This document shows, piece after piece, positions 51,591 to 63,416 of a stretch of 64,000 nt of DNA. This DNA is from Brevipalpus yothersi. Taxonomy: Eukaryota; Arthropoda; Arachnida; Trombidiformes; Tenuipalpidae. The stretch spans positions 62,001-126,000 of the forward strand of contig QZCP01000062.1 in the NCBI GenBank assembly GCA_003956705.1. The letters are read 5' to 3'. The position numbers and the translations under genes are program-made. How positions within the stretch are numbered: the stretch's first letter is position 1; every line of letters begins with the position of its first letter. Under the pieces are notes generated by a model. The model was not told the origin of the DNA and did no database searches. It saw nothing but the letters and a program-made list of their open reading frames with translations.

Positions 51591-51592
<2 letters not shown>

Positions 51593-51650
<58 letters not shown>
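51593..51650. repeat. (GA)n microsatellite
   Basis: Pure AG run of about 58 bp. Confidence 0.95.
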
Positions 51651-51654
<4 letters not shown>

Positions 51655-53423
51655 CTCGTATGGGCCGTTTTGAGACAGATTTTTTGACCAAAAACTCGAT
51701 ACTGTTGTGCCTTTCGGACAGGCTTGTCCATTATCTTCTTCCGATGCTCTTTTCCTCTCTTCCTTGCTTCTCCTATGGTCAGTTTGTTCTCTTTCTCTCT
51801 CTCTTTCCATACAAAATAGTCATATTCATAAAAGCATATTCACCAAGGAAAATCAGTGAAGAAGAAGAATGAGCTTTTTCTCTCTCCATCTTCCTTTTGT
51901 CAACAGACTTTTTGGATCATTGTAAGAGAGTCAATTTGTCGAAGTGAATTGTAACTCCTGCCAATTGAACAGTATCTTTTTATGAACACTCACCAATACT
52001 CACTGTCTATCTGTATGGACCCAGAGTCCCTGATTCGACAGGTCAATTTTGACCTTCTATCCGGTAAACTATTCCACCATTAATAATTGTTTTTGACAGT
52101 CATAGTTTCATTTTGGTATACTGCCATCGAACATACAGATATTACTTGGAATATACTCTATTATACTTGTTTCGACTAAAGTTTGATGGCTCTTTTACTT
52201 GACGCTGATTGAATACTTTTAGTCTAATATTGAGCTCGATATCATTTGGCCTCCTGTTGCTTCCACTTTCACGGTCCCGTTAACGGTTAACAATTCATTT
52301 TTTCCATGATAACTAATCTCAAATGATTTAGATGTAAGCAATGATCATCATTATAATCATCATCATCATCATCATCCTGTCCTCTTTTTGGATGCATGAA
52401 TATTGAAGAGAGAGTAAATAATTCCAATTCACAATAGTATCATCCATGGATCCAAGTGGAAAGATTAGTATAATACCAACAGGAAGACCATATGATACAT
52501 ACACTGATCTGATATGGGTCCACAAAAGATTCTCTCTCTCTTCGAAGCTCTCCTCTTTCCTCTCTCCTCGAAATATTAGCTTATCCATGCGAAAGTATTG
52601 AAATTACATTCATTCGATATATGGTCTCTTCATTACATGCACAGTGTACACATTTAACTATTGAGACAATTTTCACTATTCAATAAGCAAAAAATCAGTT
52701 TCAGATCAGTTTTTCTTTCGAGCAAATTTTGCCATTATATATGAACCAGCTTCAATTTGATATTTTTGATCATCATAATTCTTCAGATTAGTAATCCTTG
52801 CAGTTCTTTGGCAACATGAATCCTAAGATTAAGATCATGTTGAATGTACGTGAGTCCTGTAAGATTAGCTGGTCTCAGGACGCTCGTTTAGTTTACGCGC
52901 CAAAATTGGCTGATCTGATAGAATCGTTTTCTGCTCTCCTTACTTTGATTCGTTCTCCGTTCTCGTGGCTTCTGATAGACCAATGATCACCATGTAAAGT
53001 GGCGTGAATAAAGATGCTCTCTCTATTCCACTCACACATAGTCACACACAGGGTGATCTTTCAAATTATGGTAGGAAACAGACCATGGAGGACGATTGAG
53101 AAGGAGAGAAAACAGAATAGAGAGAAAAAGAAAGAAAATGCTTTTCAGCAAGTGGTTTTCACGTCGAGCCGTCAACAGTTCTATTGTATTCTCTTGATCG
53201 CTCCTCGATTCTGAGGCCAAAAACGCCCGGAGGAGTTAAAGTCATACTAGAATGGAGTAGGCGTTTTCCAATGAATTGATGAAGAAGGAAAAAATTTGTT
53301 TCGAGGTGAAATAAAAGAGGAACCGAAGAGGAAGCAAAGAGGAGCTAGATTGGCCTGAGGAGAAATAAGAGAACGATAAAACGGAGACCATAGAACACAG
53401 AGAGAAAACGATAGAAAAAGAAA

Positions 53424-53426
<3 letters not shown>

Positions 53427-53462
<36 letters not shown>
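53427..53462. repeat. (GA)n microsatellite
   Basis: Pure AG run of about 36 bp inside a purine-rich stretch (about 53.27-53.53 kb). Confidence 0.95.
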
Positions 53463-53465
<3 letters not shown>

Positions 53466-56117
53466 TAGTCTAGTAAAGTGAATGAGAGATGAAGAGAAGG
53501 ATGATGAGAGATTGAAAGAAGACCACGAAGAAAGGGGAGTTTTGGGCTGTGAATTTTTTAATGATAGACTAGGGAAAGTGATTTTGCAGCGGTTACGATA
53601 ATGGCTTCAAGTAGCCTATGGACCGGGCCAATTCCTCCTTCTTCGCTCTCTTTCTCTCTCTCTTCCATATGTCCCCGTTGTGAGGCCCAAAAATGAAATA
53701 GTCCAACATACATATATACACACACACAAGGTCCCTTTTTGCAAAGACTATCCATTCTCGTTTGACAAACACACATAGGCACAAGGCATTCTCTCTCTCT
53801 TGCTTTCTTTCTCTAGGCTCCTATTCTGATATGTGTATGTGTCCCCAAATAGCTGCTACCTTACCATCATCACTCTCTATTCTGAGAAGAAGAAGCCAAT
53901 TTTCTTCCAACTTGTACCTCTTACATCGGTCCTTTCATCGCCTTGTAACATCCTATTTTATCGTTGAGTTTTCTCCTCTTTTTTTTGCTCTCTCTTACTT
54001 ACTTACTTTCATACTGAACGATCTTTCCAAGTACATTTGCTTCCCATTTTACTAGTGTTCTACTACTTTCGGATGAAGAAGAGAATGTAAGAGAACAAAT
54101 GGGCTTCGAAAATGTTCAGAGGATGAGTATCAAATTGCTTCAACACACTTTTCACTTTTTTTTGCCAATGGCCTTTAATGATGAAATAGGACCCGGTAAA
54201 CGATGAGCTAATGTGTTGACAGATTTGTCCATTGTTCATGGGTTTTCAATTCAAATATAGGATTCACAATTTTAGCGCCTTCATTCGACTGTTACTCAAA
54301 ACTATTGATAATCGAGTTCGATGTGAATTGAAAAAATATGCAGCTTTTACTTTAGTACTGGACCAACATCGATCACCATTATTGTCTATATATTAAAGAA
54401 GTTTTAAAATAAACGATAATGAGCTATATATCAAAATTTGATTAAATTTTGCTAGATTGATTGGAATGTGAATTCTTCTCTTCTTTTTCGAATTTTTACT
54501 GGATTTCAAAGAATTCAGTGAAGAGTTTAGATAGCCTATCTCTGTCAATTGTATTTGCTAAGCTTCTTCATTGGGTTCGTTTTTTCCATCAATACGCTTA
54601 CTCAAACATTCGTTCTTGGCTTTCTGGATGAATTCCATTAGCATGAATTCACTGGATAAATCAGATTTGCTAAGCCGCATTCTCCTGGAACATAGGACAC
54701 TGAGCATTCGGAATAGGATTTGTGTCCATACAAAGTGAGTAGAATCAACGATTGCATCAATCGATCTCTTGCTTTCTATTCAACTTAAAAGTGGATAAAT
54801 TTCCTTCATCTTTCTCTGTTCTAGGTATTATCGAGAACCTTTTGTCAATCTGATTTACTCCAAATTCGTTGCTTTCTTTACCAACATTATACATAAGTTG
54901 TTCAGCCTTCTTGTTTGTTGTCACAGAGAAAAAGGAAGAGCGTGTCTACTTGTACATAGGAATATGGATAGATCAAATGATGATCGGTACTCTAGATAGG
55001 ATCAGAGAAAGGAGAGCTTAAACAGAGAAATATCACCGAAATCATATAAATATTTTCCCAGATTTTCCTCTTCTTTCATAAGTGCTAGTCAGTCATTTGT
55101 GAGCAGCATAAACCAAATGTAGGGTCAATTTAGGTTCACTATGGCGGAAAAAATTCTCATTTCTCTGATTTGATAGGGAAGACACTGAATTTTCACCAAA
55201 ACAAGATATTTATCCTAAAAATTAGGCTCAATTTCAAGGGGTTTCTCATAGTTCTGAAGGTAGGGTTTAGAGTAAACAGATTGATATTTTGAAGATACAC
55301 AGGGGAAAAAACAACTTTGCTATAGTGCCGTTAGACCATATATTGGCAAGAAACAAACTTAATAACAGTTAGAACAAGAGTCTGGGAATGAGAATCAGAA
55401 AGTTGTCCTTTAGGGTAAAATTATCTTGCATTGGTCAACACTCAGCCTCATAAGTCACCAATAAATGAGTGATTGCTTATCAGAAACCATCCTCAGTTTG
55501 TGATGCTTGAGTAACTATTTCGTTATCTCGAACTCTAAATATCGGTTCAATTTTTCAATGGTAGATTGGATTCAAAGTCCAATTCAAACCAAATGGAACT
55601 CATTGAGTGGTTAAATGAAGTCAGAATATGTTCATACCTAGATGAACATGCATTTTCAGTTACTAATCCAATGGAGCTAAGAATATGGTCAAAAATTACT
55701 GAAAGATGAGAATGAATGACCACTCGTGTACCGTTACCCTTGAATATGAATTTGTGATCATTTGTTGCGATCATAAAAGTATTCAGTGTGTGTGTCTCTA
55801 TTCATGAATAGATCATAAATCAAATATCTTGTTGAACCATGAAATGAACGAGTTGGAAATCGAAACCAAGTGGAAATATCGTTCCTCAAGCTCAGCACTC
55901 TTTCTTCATACCGAATATGGCGTAAAATTTTTTTGGTCCCATCAAAGAAGAAGAGCGATTAAAGTCGATGAAAAGAGATCACAATAGAGATGTTCCGCTT
56001 GCAAGAATGCTCCTATTTAGTTGAAACATAATTCACTTCTTGTCTCAATATTTTCACTCGTTGACCTGCCATTGAGCGGCCTTTGGCCTCCCCATCCCAG
56101 CTCACCTACTATTGCCA

Positions 56118-56120
<3 letters not shown>

Positions 56121-56162
<42 letters not shown>
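56121..56162. repeat. (CT)n microsatellite upstream of Gsx
   Basis: Pure CT run of about 42 bp, with a second short CT run at about 56190-56205. It ends about 520 bp before the homeobox gene start. Confidence 0.95.
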
Positions 56163-56166
<4 letters not shown>

Positions 56167-56684
56167 CTCCCATAGACCATGGCCTCTGTTTCTCTCTCTC
56201 TCTCTTTTAAACTGTCTGATTGACGTCTGTTTTGGAGCGACAGCCGATTGGCCCACGATATCCGGCCCTATACAGAGAGAGCAAAAGGTGACGCAAAAGC
56301 TTGCCATGGGACGGCCTGTAAAGTGAACGGAGGATAGAGGCAATATTCAAGGGTCCGTCATTCATGTGATTATTGGGTGGCTATGGAGAGAGATGTATGT
56401 GTGTGTGTATTGTCCATTAAGGCGAATGGGCTGGACTGGGGCACTGCCAGTAGTCAAATTTTAGGAGCGATCTAATTACACTTGAACTTGTGTTCACCCG
56501 TCATTGAGTTCCACTTGAGATTTGAGGAACCCACCGATTGATTCGTGGGACATTTTTCTCTATTCTCGTCTAAGGAGAAGGCCACTTTTTTTTGTGTACG
56601 TGTGTATAAGTGAAATGGGCTCAGTGTGAGTTTTGTGTGTCGTCAAGTGTACCACCGTTGAGTGTTCAACAAGCTTCTGCGATT

Positions 56685-57578
56685 ATGATGATGAATAAGT
56701 CAAGTTCGAAATCTTTTTTTGTTGATTCTCTACTCAGTTTAACGTTAACAAAGCCTCCGCAAACAGTTCACCATCACCATATCAAGAGAGAAATCAGTAA
56801 ACCTCTCAATAACACGCCATCATTTTGTCCAAACAGCCATTCCAATGATTCTGATATATCCTGTGATGATCAATGTAAAGGTAAGTTTAGGATTTCCTCT
56901 CAATAGCTGTGAAAAAATTTCTATTCCTGGAATTTCGAAGACTCAATATGAGTACATCATAAATTTCATCATTTCGTCACTCTTTTTGATATCTAATTTC
57001 TTCCCGCTTTTCTGTTATCCACTCCATTTCCGATTTCAGAGGACACATGTTCACAAACCAATCCTAGCTCAAAATCAAGCAGCTTTGATTCCAACGAAAG
57101 TTCTAATAAGTGTCCTCCAAGATTGAGGACAGCATTTACATCAGCTCAAATTGTTCATCTTGAAAGAGAATTTGCACGAAGTATGTATCTATCTCGATTA
57201 AGACGAATTGAGATCGCTCATTACCTTGGTCTTAGTGAGAAACAAGTGAAAATATGGTTCCAAAATCGGCGTGTTAAATATAAAAAGGAAATCCGATCAA
57301 CAACCACAAGTTTATATTCATCGTTGAATCCCTATTCAGTGCCATGTAAACGGCTGAAAGTTAAATCCAATAGTAATTCACTTTTATCAATGTCCACCAC
57401 CAACACCACAGCTCGAGACCATTCAGATGGTCAATGTATGTGCGGCTGCCATTCTCACACTTGTCAATCAAATGAGATGGACAGGGGCAACATTGATATG
57501 GTCAATCCACATGCAACGAATGGTAAATCAATGGGATGCCGAACAGGTACCATAAGCCTTGATTCTTCATGCCCATAG
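56685..57578 (+). CDS. Gsx/ind: Gsx/ind ParaHox homeobox transcription factor
   Basis: DNA-binding transcription factor of the Gsx (intermediate neuroblasts defective) class, which patterns the intermediate neural column in arthropods. Two exons, 56685-56880 and 57040-57578, joined in phase 1, give 244 residues. The homeodomain occupies about 91-150: RTAFTSAQIVHLEREF, YLSRLRRIEIAHYLGLSEKQ and KIWFQNRRVKYKK, with Gln at homeodomain position 50 (residue 140). The YLSRLRRIEIA core is Gsx-like. The N-terminal SFFVDSLLS (10-18) matches the conserved Gsx N-terminal repressor motif. After the homeodomain lies a Cys/His cluster, CMCGCHSHTC (200-209); I recall a short Cys-x-Cys motif at a similar place in Gsx proteins. 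The start is the first of three ATGs before the motif. An alternative is another Antp-class gene, but the N-terminal motif argues for Gsx. Confidence 0.9.
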
Positions 57579-58831
57579 AATTTTCCTCCAAAAGGGAATA
57601 AAAAGAATAAGCTTGTACAAACCGAACCAACAGAGGGAAGATCAAATTTGAAATGTAAATATTATTTTCGCTTCGAAAATATCTCAAATTGATCTTATTC
57701 ACAATTTCTTCACTTGGCAATGGAAAGTTTTTCCCTCAAAAATCATTGATGATCGATTTGATTCCGTTTTATCTTCTTCCCAAATACATTACACACACTT
57801 GGAATCATGGTGCCAACACCATTGACACTGGAATATTTTTCAAAATTTTTCGAAAGTGATGATGGATTAACTGTCATCATCAATCGGAAAGGTCAAATCC
57901 TTATTTAAACAGTATCAAGCTTGTTGACAAAATGTGTCAACTGTTGGCCATTCATGATCAACTTTTCAGCCTCTTTCTCTTTCTCTCTCTCTCTTTACGA
58001 TCAGTTCCGTTCAAGATGTCTTTTTCTGTCCACTTTCAATATTCTCATTCAGCCGAGGACCTTTTGCTGGGATCTCCTTTTCAACCTCTTCTCTTTCTCT
58101 CTTGCCATTCATCGGGTTCTCTGCTCTTTGTACAAAAATTCATATTTTATGCTCTGATGCTCATATTAACAAACAATTATTACCACCATTGAAATATTAT
58201 TAAAGTGTCAATGAAGCGTTCATGATTAATGATCAAAAAATCTCAACCAAAATCATCATCCGATTGATTTGCTGTGTATATATATTCGAGTGGCTCATTG
58301 AGGCAAGCAATATGATATTGAATATTCATTCATCATGAATCGAGTGTCCATGAAAAATTAAGAGATCAAAATTTTTTTTTCACTACCATCGCTTTTTCTC
58401 TCTGGCTTATGGAACACTTTTTTTTCCTTCAAGCCTCGACATTGGCCTCGACGATCCCTCCATGTCATAATACCGCCAATAATAGCAATCCACTGATTCC
58501 GCTGGCCATCAAGTGGTTTCTATACACAACAATGGCCACAGTTGGTGAACAAGCCGAAAACTTTGACTCGCTCTTTTGTGGCACCCCTACACAGAATACA
58601 GGCCCAAAATAGAGTCACCCGCTATGTGTGTAGACTAGAACCATATCTTTTTCTCGTTCCCAAGGGCCTCTATCATCGTGATTTTTGGCTCTTAACTAGG
58701 CCATTCTTCAAGAACTAATCCATGTCGGAAGCAGTTCCAATTCCCTTTAATCCACCAGCCGAAGAATGCTGGGCTATGCGTGTGTGTGTGCCCGTGTGTG
58801 TACCTATTGGGCCCTAAGGACCGTAACCCGA
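57579..58831. other. intergenic downstream of Gsx
   Basis: No supported gene. A short CT-rich stretch occurs near 57.98 kb. A GC-richer patch at about 58.43-58.83 kb contains one of three copies of AGGCCCAAAA (58600-58609). Confidence 0.5.
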
Positions 58832-59207
58832 TCATGATCATTTCTCTTCGACTTAAATATCTTTTCAGATCAAAATAAAGGTGGGAAAGTTGATGAATAA
58901 ACATATACATCGATACTTTAAAGATAAATCAGTAAGAGAAAGGGTGAGATATAAATGTCTCCTCAAATACAGTGATCGTTAGTCTGTGTACCGTTAGTTT
59001 CTAGTTGTAGCTCTAGCAGTAAAGAAGGAAGAGGAAGGCAATTTCAAAATGATTGCAGTGATTTGGTTGACTTAACTAGAAAGTGATATTGATATCATAC
59101 TGGAGAGATCTTTCACCACCACCTCACCACTCGGACGATTAAACGCCAAAAACCGATAATGGATGATGGTGATCATTTGAATGGGTTATTGTGTGCTTGT
59201 GTGCTTG
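58832..59207 (+). repeat. direct repeat block, copy 1
   Basis: About 376 bp that recur at 62103-62478 in the same orientation at roughly 97% identity. Differences are a few substitutions, one short deletion and one extra 10-bp ACCTCACC-type unit in the other copy. This copy runs directly into the assembly gap. Confidence 0.95.
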
Positions 59208-59947
59208 NNNNNNNNNNNNNNNNNNNNNNNNNNNNNNNNNNNNNNNNNNNNNNNNNNNNNNNNNNNNNNNNNNNNNNNNNNNNNNNNNNNNNNNNNNNNN
59301 NNNNNNNNNNNNNNNNNNNNNNNNNNNNNNNNNNNNNNNNNNNNNNNNNNNNNNNNNNNNNNNNNNNNNNNNNNNNNNNNNNNNNNNNNNNNNNNNNNNN
59401 NNNNNNNNNNNNNNNNNNNNNNNNNNNNNNNNNNNNNNNNNNNNNNNNNNNNNNNNNNNNNNNNNNNNNNNNNNNNNNNNNNNNNNNNNNNNNNNNNNNN
59501 NNNNNNNNNNNNNNNNNNNNNNNNNNNNNNNNNNNNNNNNNNNNNNNNNNNNNNNNNNNNNNNNNNNNNNNNNNNNNNNNNNNNNNNNNNNNNNNNNNNN
59601 NNNNNNNNNNNNNNNNNNNNNNNNNNNNNNNNNNNNNNNNNNNNNNNNNNNNNNNNNNNNNNNNNNNNNNNNNNNNNNNNNNNNNNNNNNNNNNNNNNNN
59701 NNNNNNNNNNNNNNNNNNNNNNNNNNNNNNNNNNNNNNNNNNNNNNNNNNNNNNNNNNNNNNNNNNNNNNNNNNNNNNNNNNNNNNNNNNNNNNNNNNNN
59801 NNNNNNNNNNNNNNNNNNNNNNNNNNNNNNNNNNNNNNNNNNNNNNNNNNNNNNNNNNNNNNNNNNNNNNNNNNNNNNNNNNNNNNNNNNNNNNNNNNNN
59901 NNNNNNNNNNNNNNNNNNNNNNNNNNNNNNNNNNNNNNNNNNNNNNN
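59208..59947. other. assembly gap (740 N)
   Basis: Run of undetermined bases. It is followed immediately by a (GA)n tract (59948-59970), and the left flank is the point at which repeat copy 2 enters its own GA tract. The gap therefore probably begins in a GA microsatellite. Frames crossing it are meaningless. Confidence 0.99.
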
Positions 59948-59970
59948 GAGAGAGAGAGAGAGAGAGAGAG
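59948..59970. repeat. (GA)n microsatellite at gap edge
   Basis: Pure GA run; its true length is unknown because it abuts the gap. Confidence 0.9.
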
Positions 59971-61078
59971 AAGGTCTAAAATATAACGGGTTAAATCGAA
60001 GGTAAACCCCAGGATCTGTGCCCATGATGATTGTATAGTTTCACCAAACCGTATCACAATGTTTGTGTGTTAGTGTTATCATAATTTAAGGGGTTCAAGC
60101 ACAATTGTTGAGGCTAACAAACAATCGCCACGAGGCGATTAAATCCTTTTCTTTTTCACCGATGAATCGATTCGGAATGATGGTATTGCCACTCTTTACT
60201 CTATTCCGATGGTCGTTATATTTTAAGCCTTCCTTTCTCGACTGGCCTTTTTCTCTGGTTTGATCTACTTCTTTGAGGATCGAGAATCAAGTAAATTGTT
60301 CAAAAGCTTATTTATTTAAGGCTGACCGAATGACTTGGAATAAATGGGTTAGGAGGGTCTGTTGATGCACACTATTTTTGAACCCTTACACCATTAAGTT
60401 TTTAAGAATGACTGTTTTGTTTGGTTGGATAATTATTCCGAAGTTTGGGGAAAGTGATCCTGAGTTATAGTTTCAGGAAAGCTTCAGAGTTTGAAAATAG
60501 TCAGTTTTGAAATTATCTAAATTCTGTTCTCTACGCTCTTTTTCTCGCTTTTGTGGTCTTATTAAACTTGGAAATGAAGCAAGCAATCATGAATATCATC
60601 TAGGAAAATTACCATCATGGTCAGCTAGCTGTTTAAGTTTTTCAAATCCATTTCCAATAATCAACTAGGAATTCATATAAAAAAATTTTCATTTGATCTC
60701 GTTTCATCCTATTCTTTGATGAAGAGAGTCTCTCTTGCTTAAGAGAAATATTTTCATCAATTTAAAGATCATAGATGATATGTCAATTGTACATGGTATA
60801 AAATATAAATATATTTACATATTTATATATATCCCAGTTTCAGGTCAAAGTCTTGGCAGATGATTTTTGTAATAATACGTTCCAGCCTGAAAGCTGGCAG
60901 CTTACATGGGGCTGTTACGAATATGGTTCCCTAAAATGAATAGACCCATGTAATTTCTATTCTTTGGACAATTTTTCAGTCCAATATACCTGCCAATTGA
61001 CGCATAAATAACACATCCTGTAAGCTGATGATAATGTGGCAGCCAGCTTCGAGTCACATCTAAATGAATTAATTCTAA
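59971..61078. other. intergenic, gap to kinase
   Basis: AT-rich sequence with no supported gene. It contains the kinase 3' untranslated region on the minus strand. Confidence 0.5.
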
Positions 61079-61951
61079 TCACTTTTTATAATTTTTCAGC
61101 CATGGATGTTCGATAACCTCTGTCATGACCAATCGTTTTTTGGTATCAGCTTCCAGCATCTTCCAGAGAAGATCCTTACATTCCTTACTAGTTTGTTCTT
61201 CGACCCCAGGCCGCCACTTGTAAGCGTGGGCATACTGTTCTTTTAACATAGTTTTCAAATCTTGATAGTGATATGGAAATCTATTGTTGAGCATTGCGAA
61301 AAGGACAACCCCTGTTGCCCAAACATCGGCAAGAAATGGATTGTAAGGTTCCCTTTCGATGATCTCTGGAGCATAATAAGGCTCAGTTCCACAATATGTT
61401 TCACTCAATCGAAGAAGTCCTGTGTTCAGATCAAAGCAAACACGAGCGAAACCGAAGTCGGTCAATTTGCATTCGAAATCTTTGTTGAATAGAATATTTT
61501 CCACCTTCATATCACGATGGGCAATTCCAAGATTATTGTGCAGAAAAGTTAATGAATCAGCAATCTGATAGAACCATTCGCGAGTCTTTTTTTCGGATAG
61601 ATTTCCATGAACTTTCAAATAATCAGCTATTGTTCCATTAGGAGCAAGCTCCATGAATATATATATACGATTGTTAGCTCGAAAAATATCGAAAATATTT
61701 ATCACATAAGGATGCTTCACTTGAGTGAGAATGCTCAATTCTCTGGGAAGAAATTTGCTTCGAAATTTGTCACTACATCGTTCCAAGTCCATCACTTTTA
61801 CAGCACACATTTCGCCTGAGGACACTTTCATGGCAGTGTAAACTTTTCCAAAAGCACCTTCTGAAATTTTATCCATTACTTTATAACCTTTACGTGTGAA
61901 CAAGGCTTCAGTTCGAGGATCGAGCTGAGCCTTCTCCTTCTTCTTAGACAT
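61079..61951 (-). CDS. TSSK-family serine/threonine kinase
   Basis: Intronless 290-residue protein kinase, consisting of little more than a kinase domain (about 23-286). Family members act in sperm formation and function. Visible elements: nucleotide loop ISEGAFGKV (29-37), where the first Gly is Ser30; VK with Lys52; Glu71 in RELSIL; catalytic loop HRDMKVEN (145-152) with Asp147; DFG at 165-167; and APE at 194-196. KFLPRELSIL and the insertion CFDLNTGLLRLSETYCGTEP before APE are typical of the TSSK group. All catalytic residues are present, so it should be active. The single exon suggests an old retrocopy, as is common in this family. It lies between the two copies of a ~376-bp direct repeat. 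Which TSSK member it corresponds to cannot be told. Confidence 0.92.
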   Translation of the reverse strand: MSKKKEKAQLDPRTEALFTRKGYKVMDKISEGAFGKVYTAMKVSSGEMCAVKVMDLERCSDKFRSKFLPRELSILTQVKHPYVINIFDIFRANNRIYIFMELAPNGTIADYLKVHGNLSEKKTREWFYQIADSLTFLHNNLGIAHRDMKVENILFNKDFECKLTDFGFARVCFDLNTGLLRLSETYCGTEPYYAPEIIEREPYNPFLADVWATGVVLFAMLNNRFPYHYQDLKTMLKEQYAHAYKWRPGVEEQTSKECKDLLWKMLEADTKKRLVMTEVIEHPWLKNYKK

Positions 61952-62102
61952 GTCTCAAGTATATCTAATTAAAAAGACGATAATTCACTATACATGAGCG
62001 AGGAAAAATTTTCCTCCTCAGCCGCATGATCCAGCTATTGTTAGGAGTAGTGTTAAGTAACAATTGACCTGATAATGCAATAATAACATTGACAGTGGGT
62101 AC

Positions 62103-62478
62103 TCATGATCATTTCTCTTCGACTAGAATATCTTTTTAGATCAAAATAAAGGTGGGAAAGTTCATGAATAAACATATACATCGATACTTTAAAGATAAAT
62201 CAGTAAGAGAAAGGGTGAGATATAAATGTCTCCTCAAATATAGTGATCGTTAGTCTGTGTACCGTTAGTATCTAGTTGTAGTAGTAAAGAAGGAAGAGGA
62301 AGGCAATTTCAAAATGATTGCAGTGATTTGGTTGACTTAACTAGAAAGTGATATTGATATCATACTGGAGAGATCTTTCACCACCACCTCACCACCTCAC
62401 CACTCGGACGATTAAACGCCAAAAACCGATAATGGATGATGGTGATCATTTGAATGGGTTATTGTGTTTGTGTGCTTG
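62103..62478 (+). repeat. direct repeat block, copy 2
   Basis: Second copy of the block at 58832-59207. It is followed by a (GA)n tract (about 62480-62507) and then a CpG-rich patch. It begins about 150 bp upstream of the kinase start codon. Confidence 0.95.
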
Positions 62479-62506
62479 AAAGAGAGAGAGAGAGAGAGAG
62501 AGAGAG

Positions 62507-62630
62507 ACGCACTCTACGCTGGCCAGCGCGTAACGAACGGCGAAGCGAGCTGTGAGCTTCTCAACCTGGACACAACTCCAAATTCACTCTGATCTAACTG
62601 GCCCGTCGTATGACGGGCTTCTTCACTTGT
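62507..62630. other. CpG-rich patch with perfect hairpin
   Basis: About 120 bp markedly richer in G+C and CpG than the surroundings. It ends in GCCCGTC (62601-62607), a 4-nt loop and GACGGGC (62612-62618). A GC-rich hairpin just before a CTTGT resembles the 3' end of a Helitron, but the expected CTRRT is not met. It may be the edge of an unrecognised mobile element. Confidence 0.35.
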
Positions 62631-63416
62631 CTTCAATTTTCTCATCAATTTTCTCATCTAAATTAAAAGGCTTTTTGGGCAACTTAATTAATTTTGGCAC
62701 TTATTTCATCTAGGATCTTTGATCTCAATCGATCGTCTCCGCATCTTCCACAAGCAATCACGGAACAAGATATGACCAATCTTATACTACTATCCAATAT
62801 CAAATGAGCCTCAATTGCATCGGTGCTATTTTTTTCCAGACAATGGGCTTCACCACACATTTTCTAACAAGACGAAAACAATGCTCAAAAAATGGATAAA
62901 AGCATATATCAAAAGAGAGTTTTTAATTAAATGCAGCTTGCCGATTTGATTGATAATAATAATCTTTTTTACACATCAATACGAGAGGACCAGGAGTGGA
63001 AATTTGGTGAACATTTCGAAAACTTGTTCCCGGATGATGAAAAAATTTTTTACATTGAGGAGCAATTACATTATTCATGTATCTCTATGAAATGGATGGT
63101 GTATAAATGATTGTTCGCCTCAAAATATGACGAAATACGATTGTTGAGATTCTTCGAGGAGCTTTCCTGCAACTGTAGGAAAACTAATGGCCACTGCTTT
63201 GATTTAGATCACTAATCGATCAAAATTATAGGATGAATAAGAAATATTAGAATATCCAAATATGACTTGGTGTTGATCGCACTCGATATCAAAGATTGAA
63301 CCTCTTCATCACGATCTTTACATCTTTTGAAAATTTTCGAATGAAATCATCAAGAGACTCATTATCTAATGGATGGATAGATGAGAGATTCAGAAAACCA
63401 CGATAAATAACAACAT
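62631..63416. other. intergenic, no gene seen
   Basis: AT-rich sequence with no supported feature. Confidence 0.5.

Larger units (their letters stand above)
50170..56684. other. 6.5-kb gene-free region upstream of Gsx
   Basis: No supported gene. The stretch contains GA/CT microsatellites, a cluster of short inverted repeats at 50.76-50.92 kb, and patches of higher complexity and GC content at about 50.7-51.1, 53.0-53.8 and 56.0-56.5 kb. Its position upstream of a developmental homeobox gene makes enhancers plausible, but none can be demonstrated by reading. Confidence 0.5.

Noticed and set aside
59159..60057. Several 260-290 codon open frames over the N run
   Set aside because: They exist only because undetermined bases contain no stop codons.
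58832..62478. LTR retrotransposon with the direct repeats as LTRs
   Set aside because: The repeats lack clear TG...CA ends, no polymerase or capsid-like reading frame is visible between them, and the enclosed gene is a cellular kinase.
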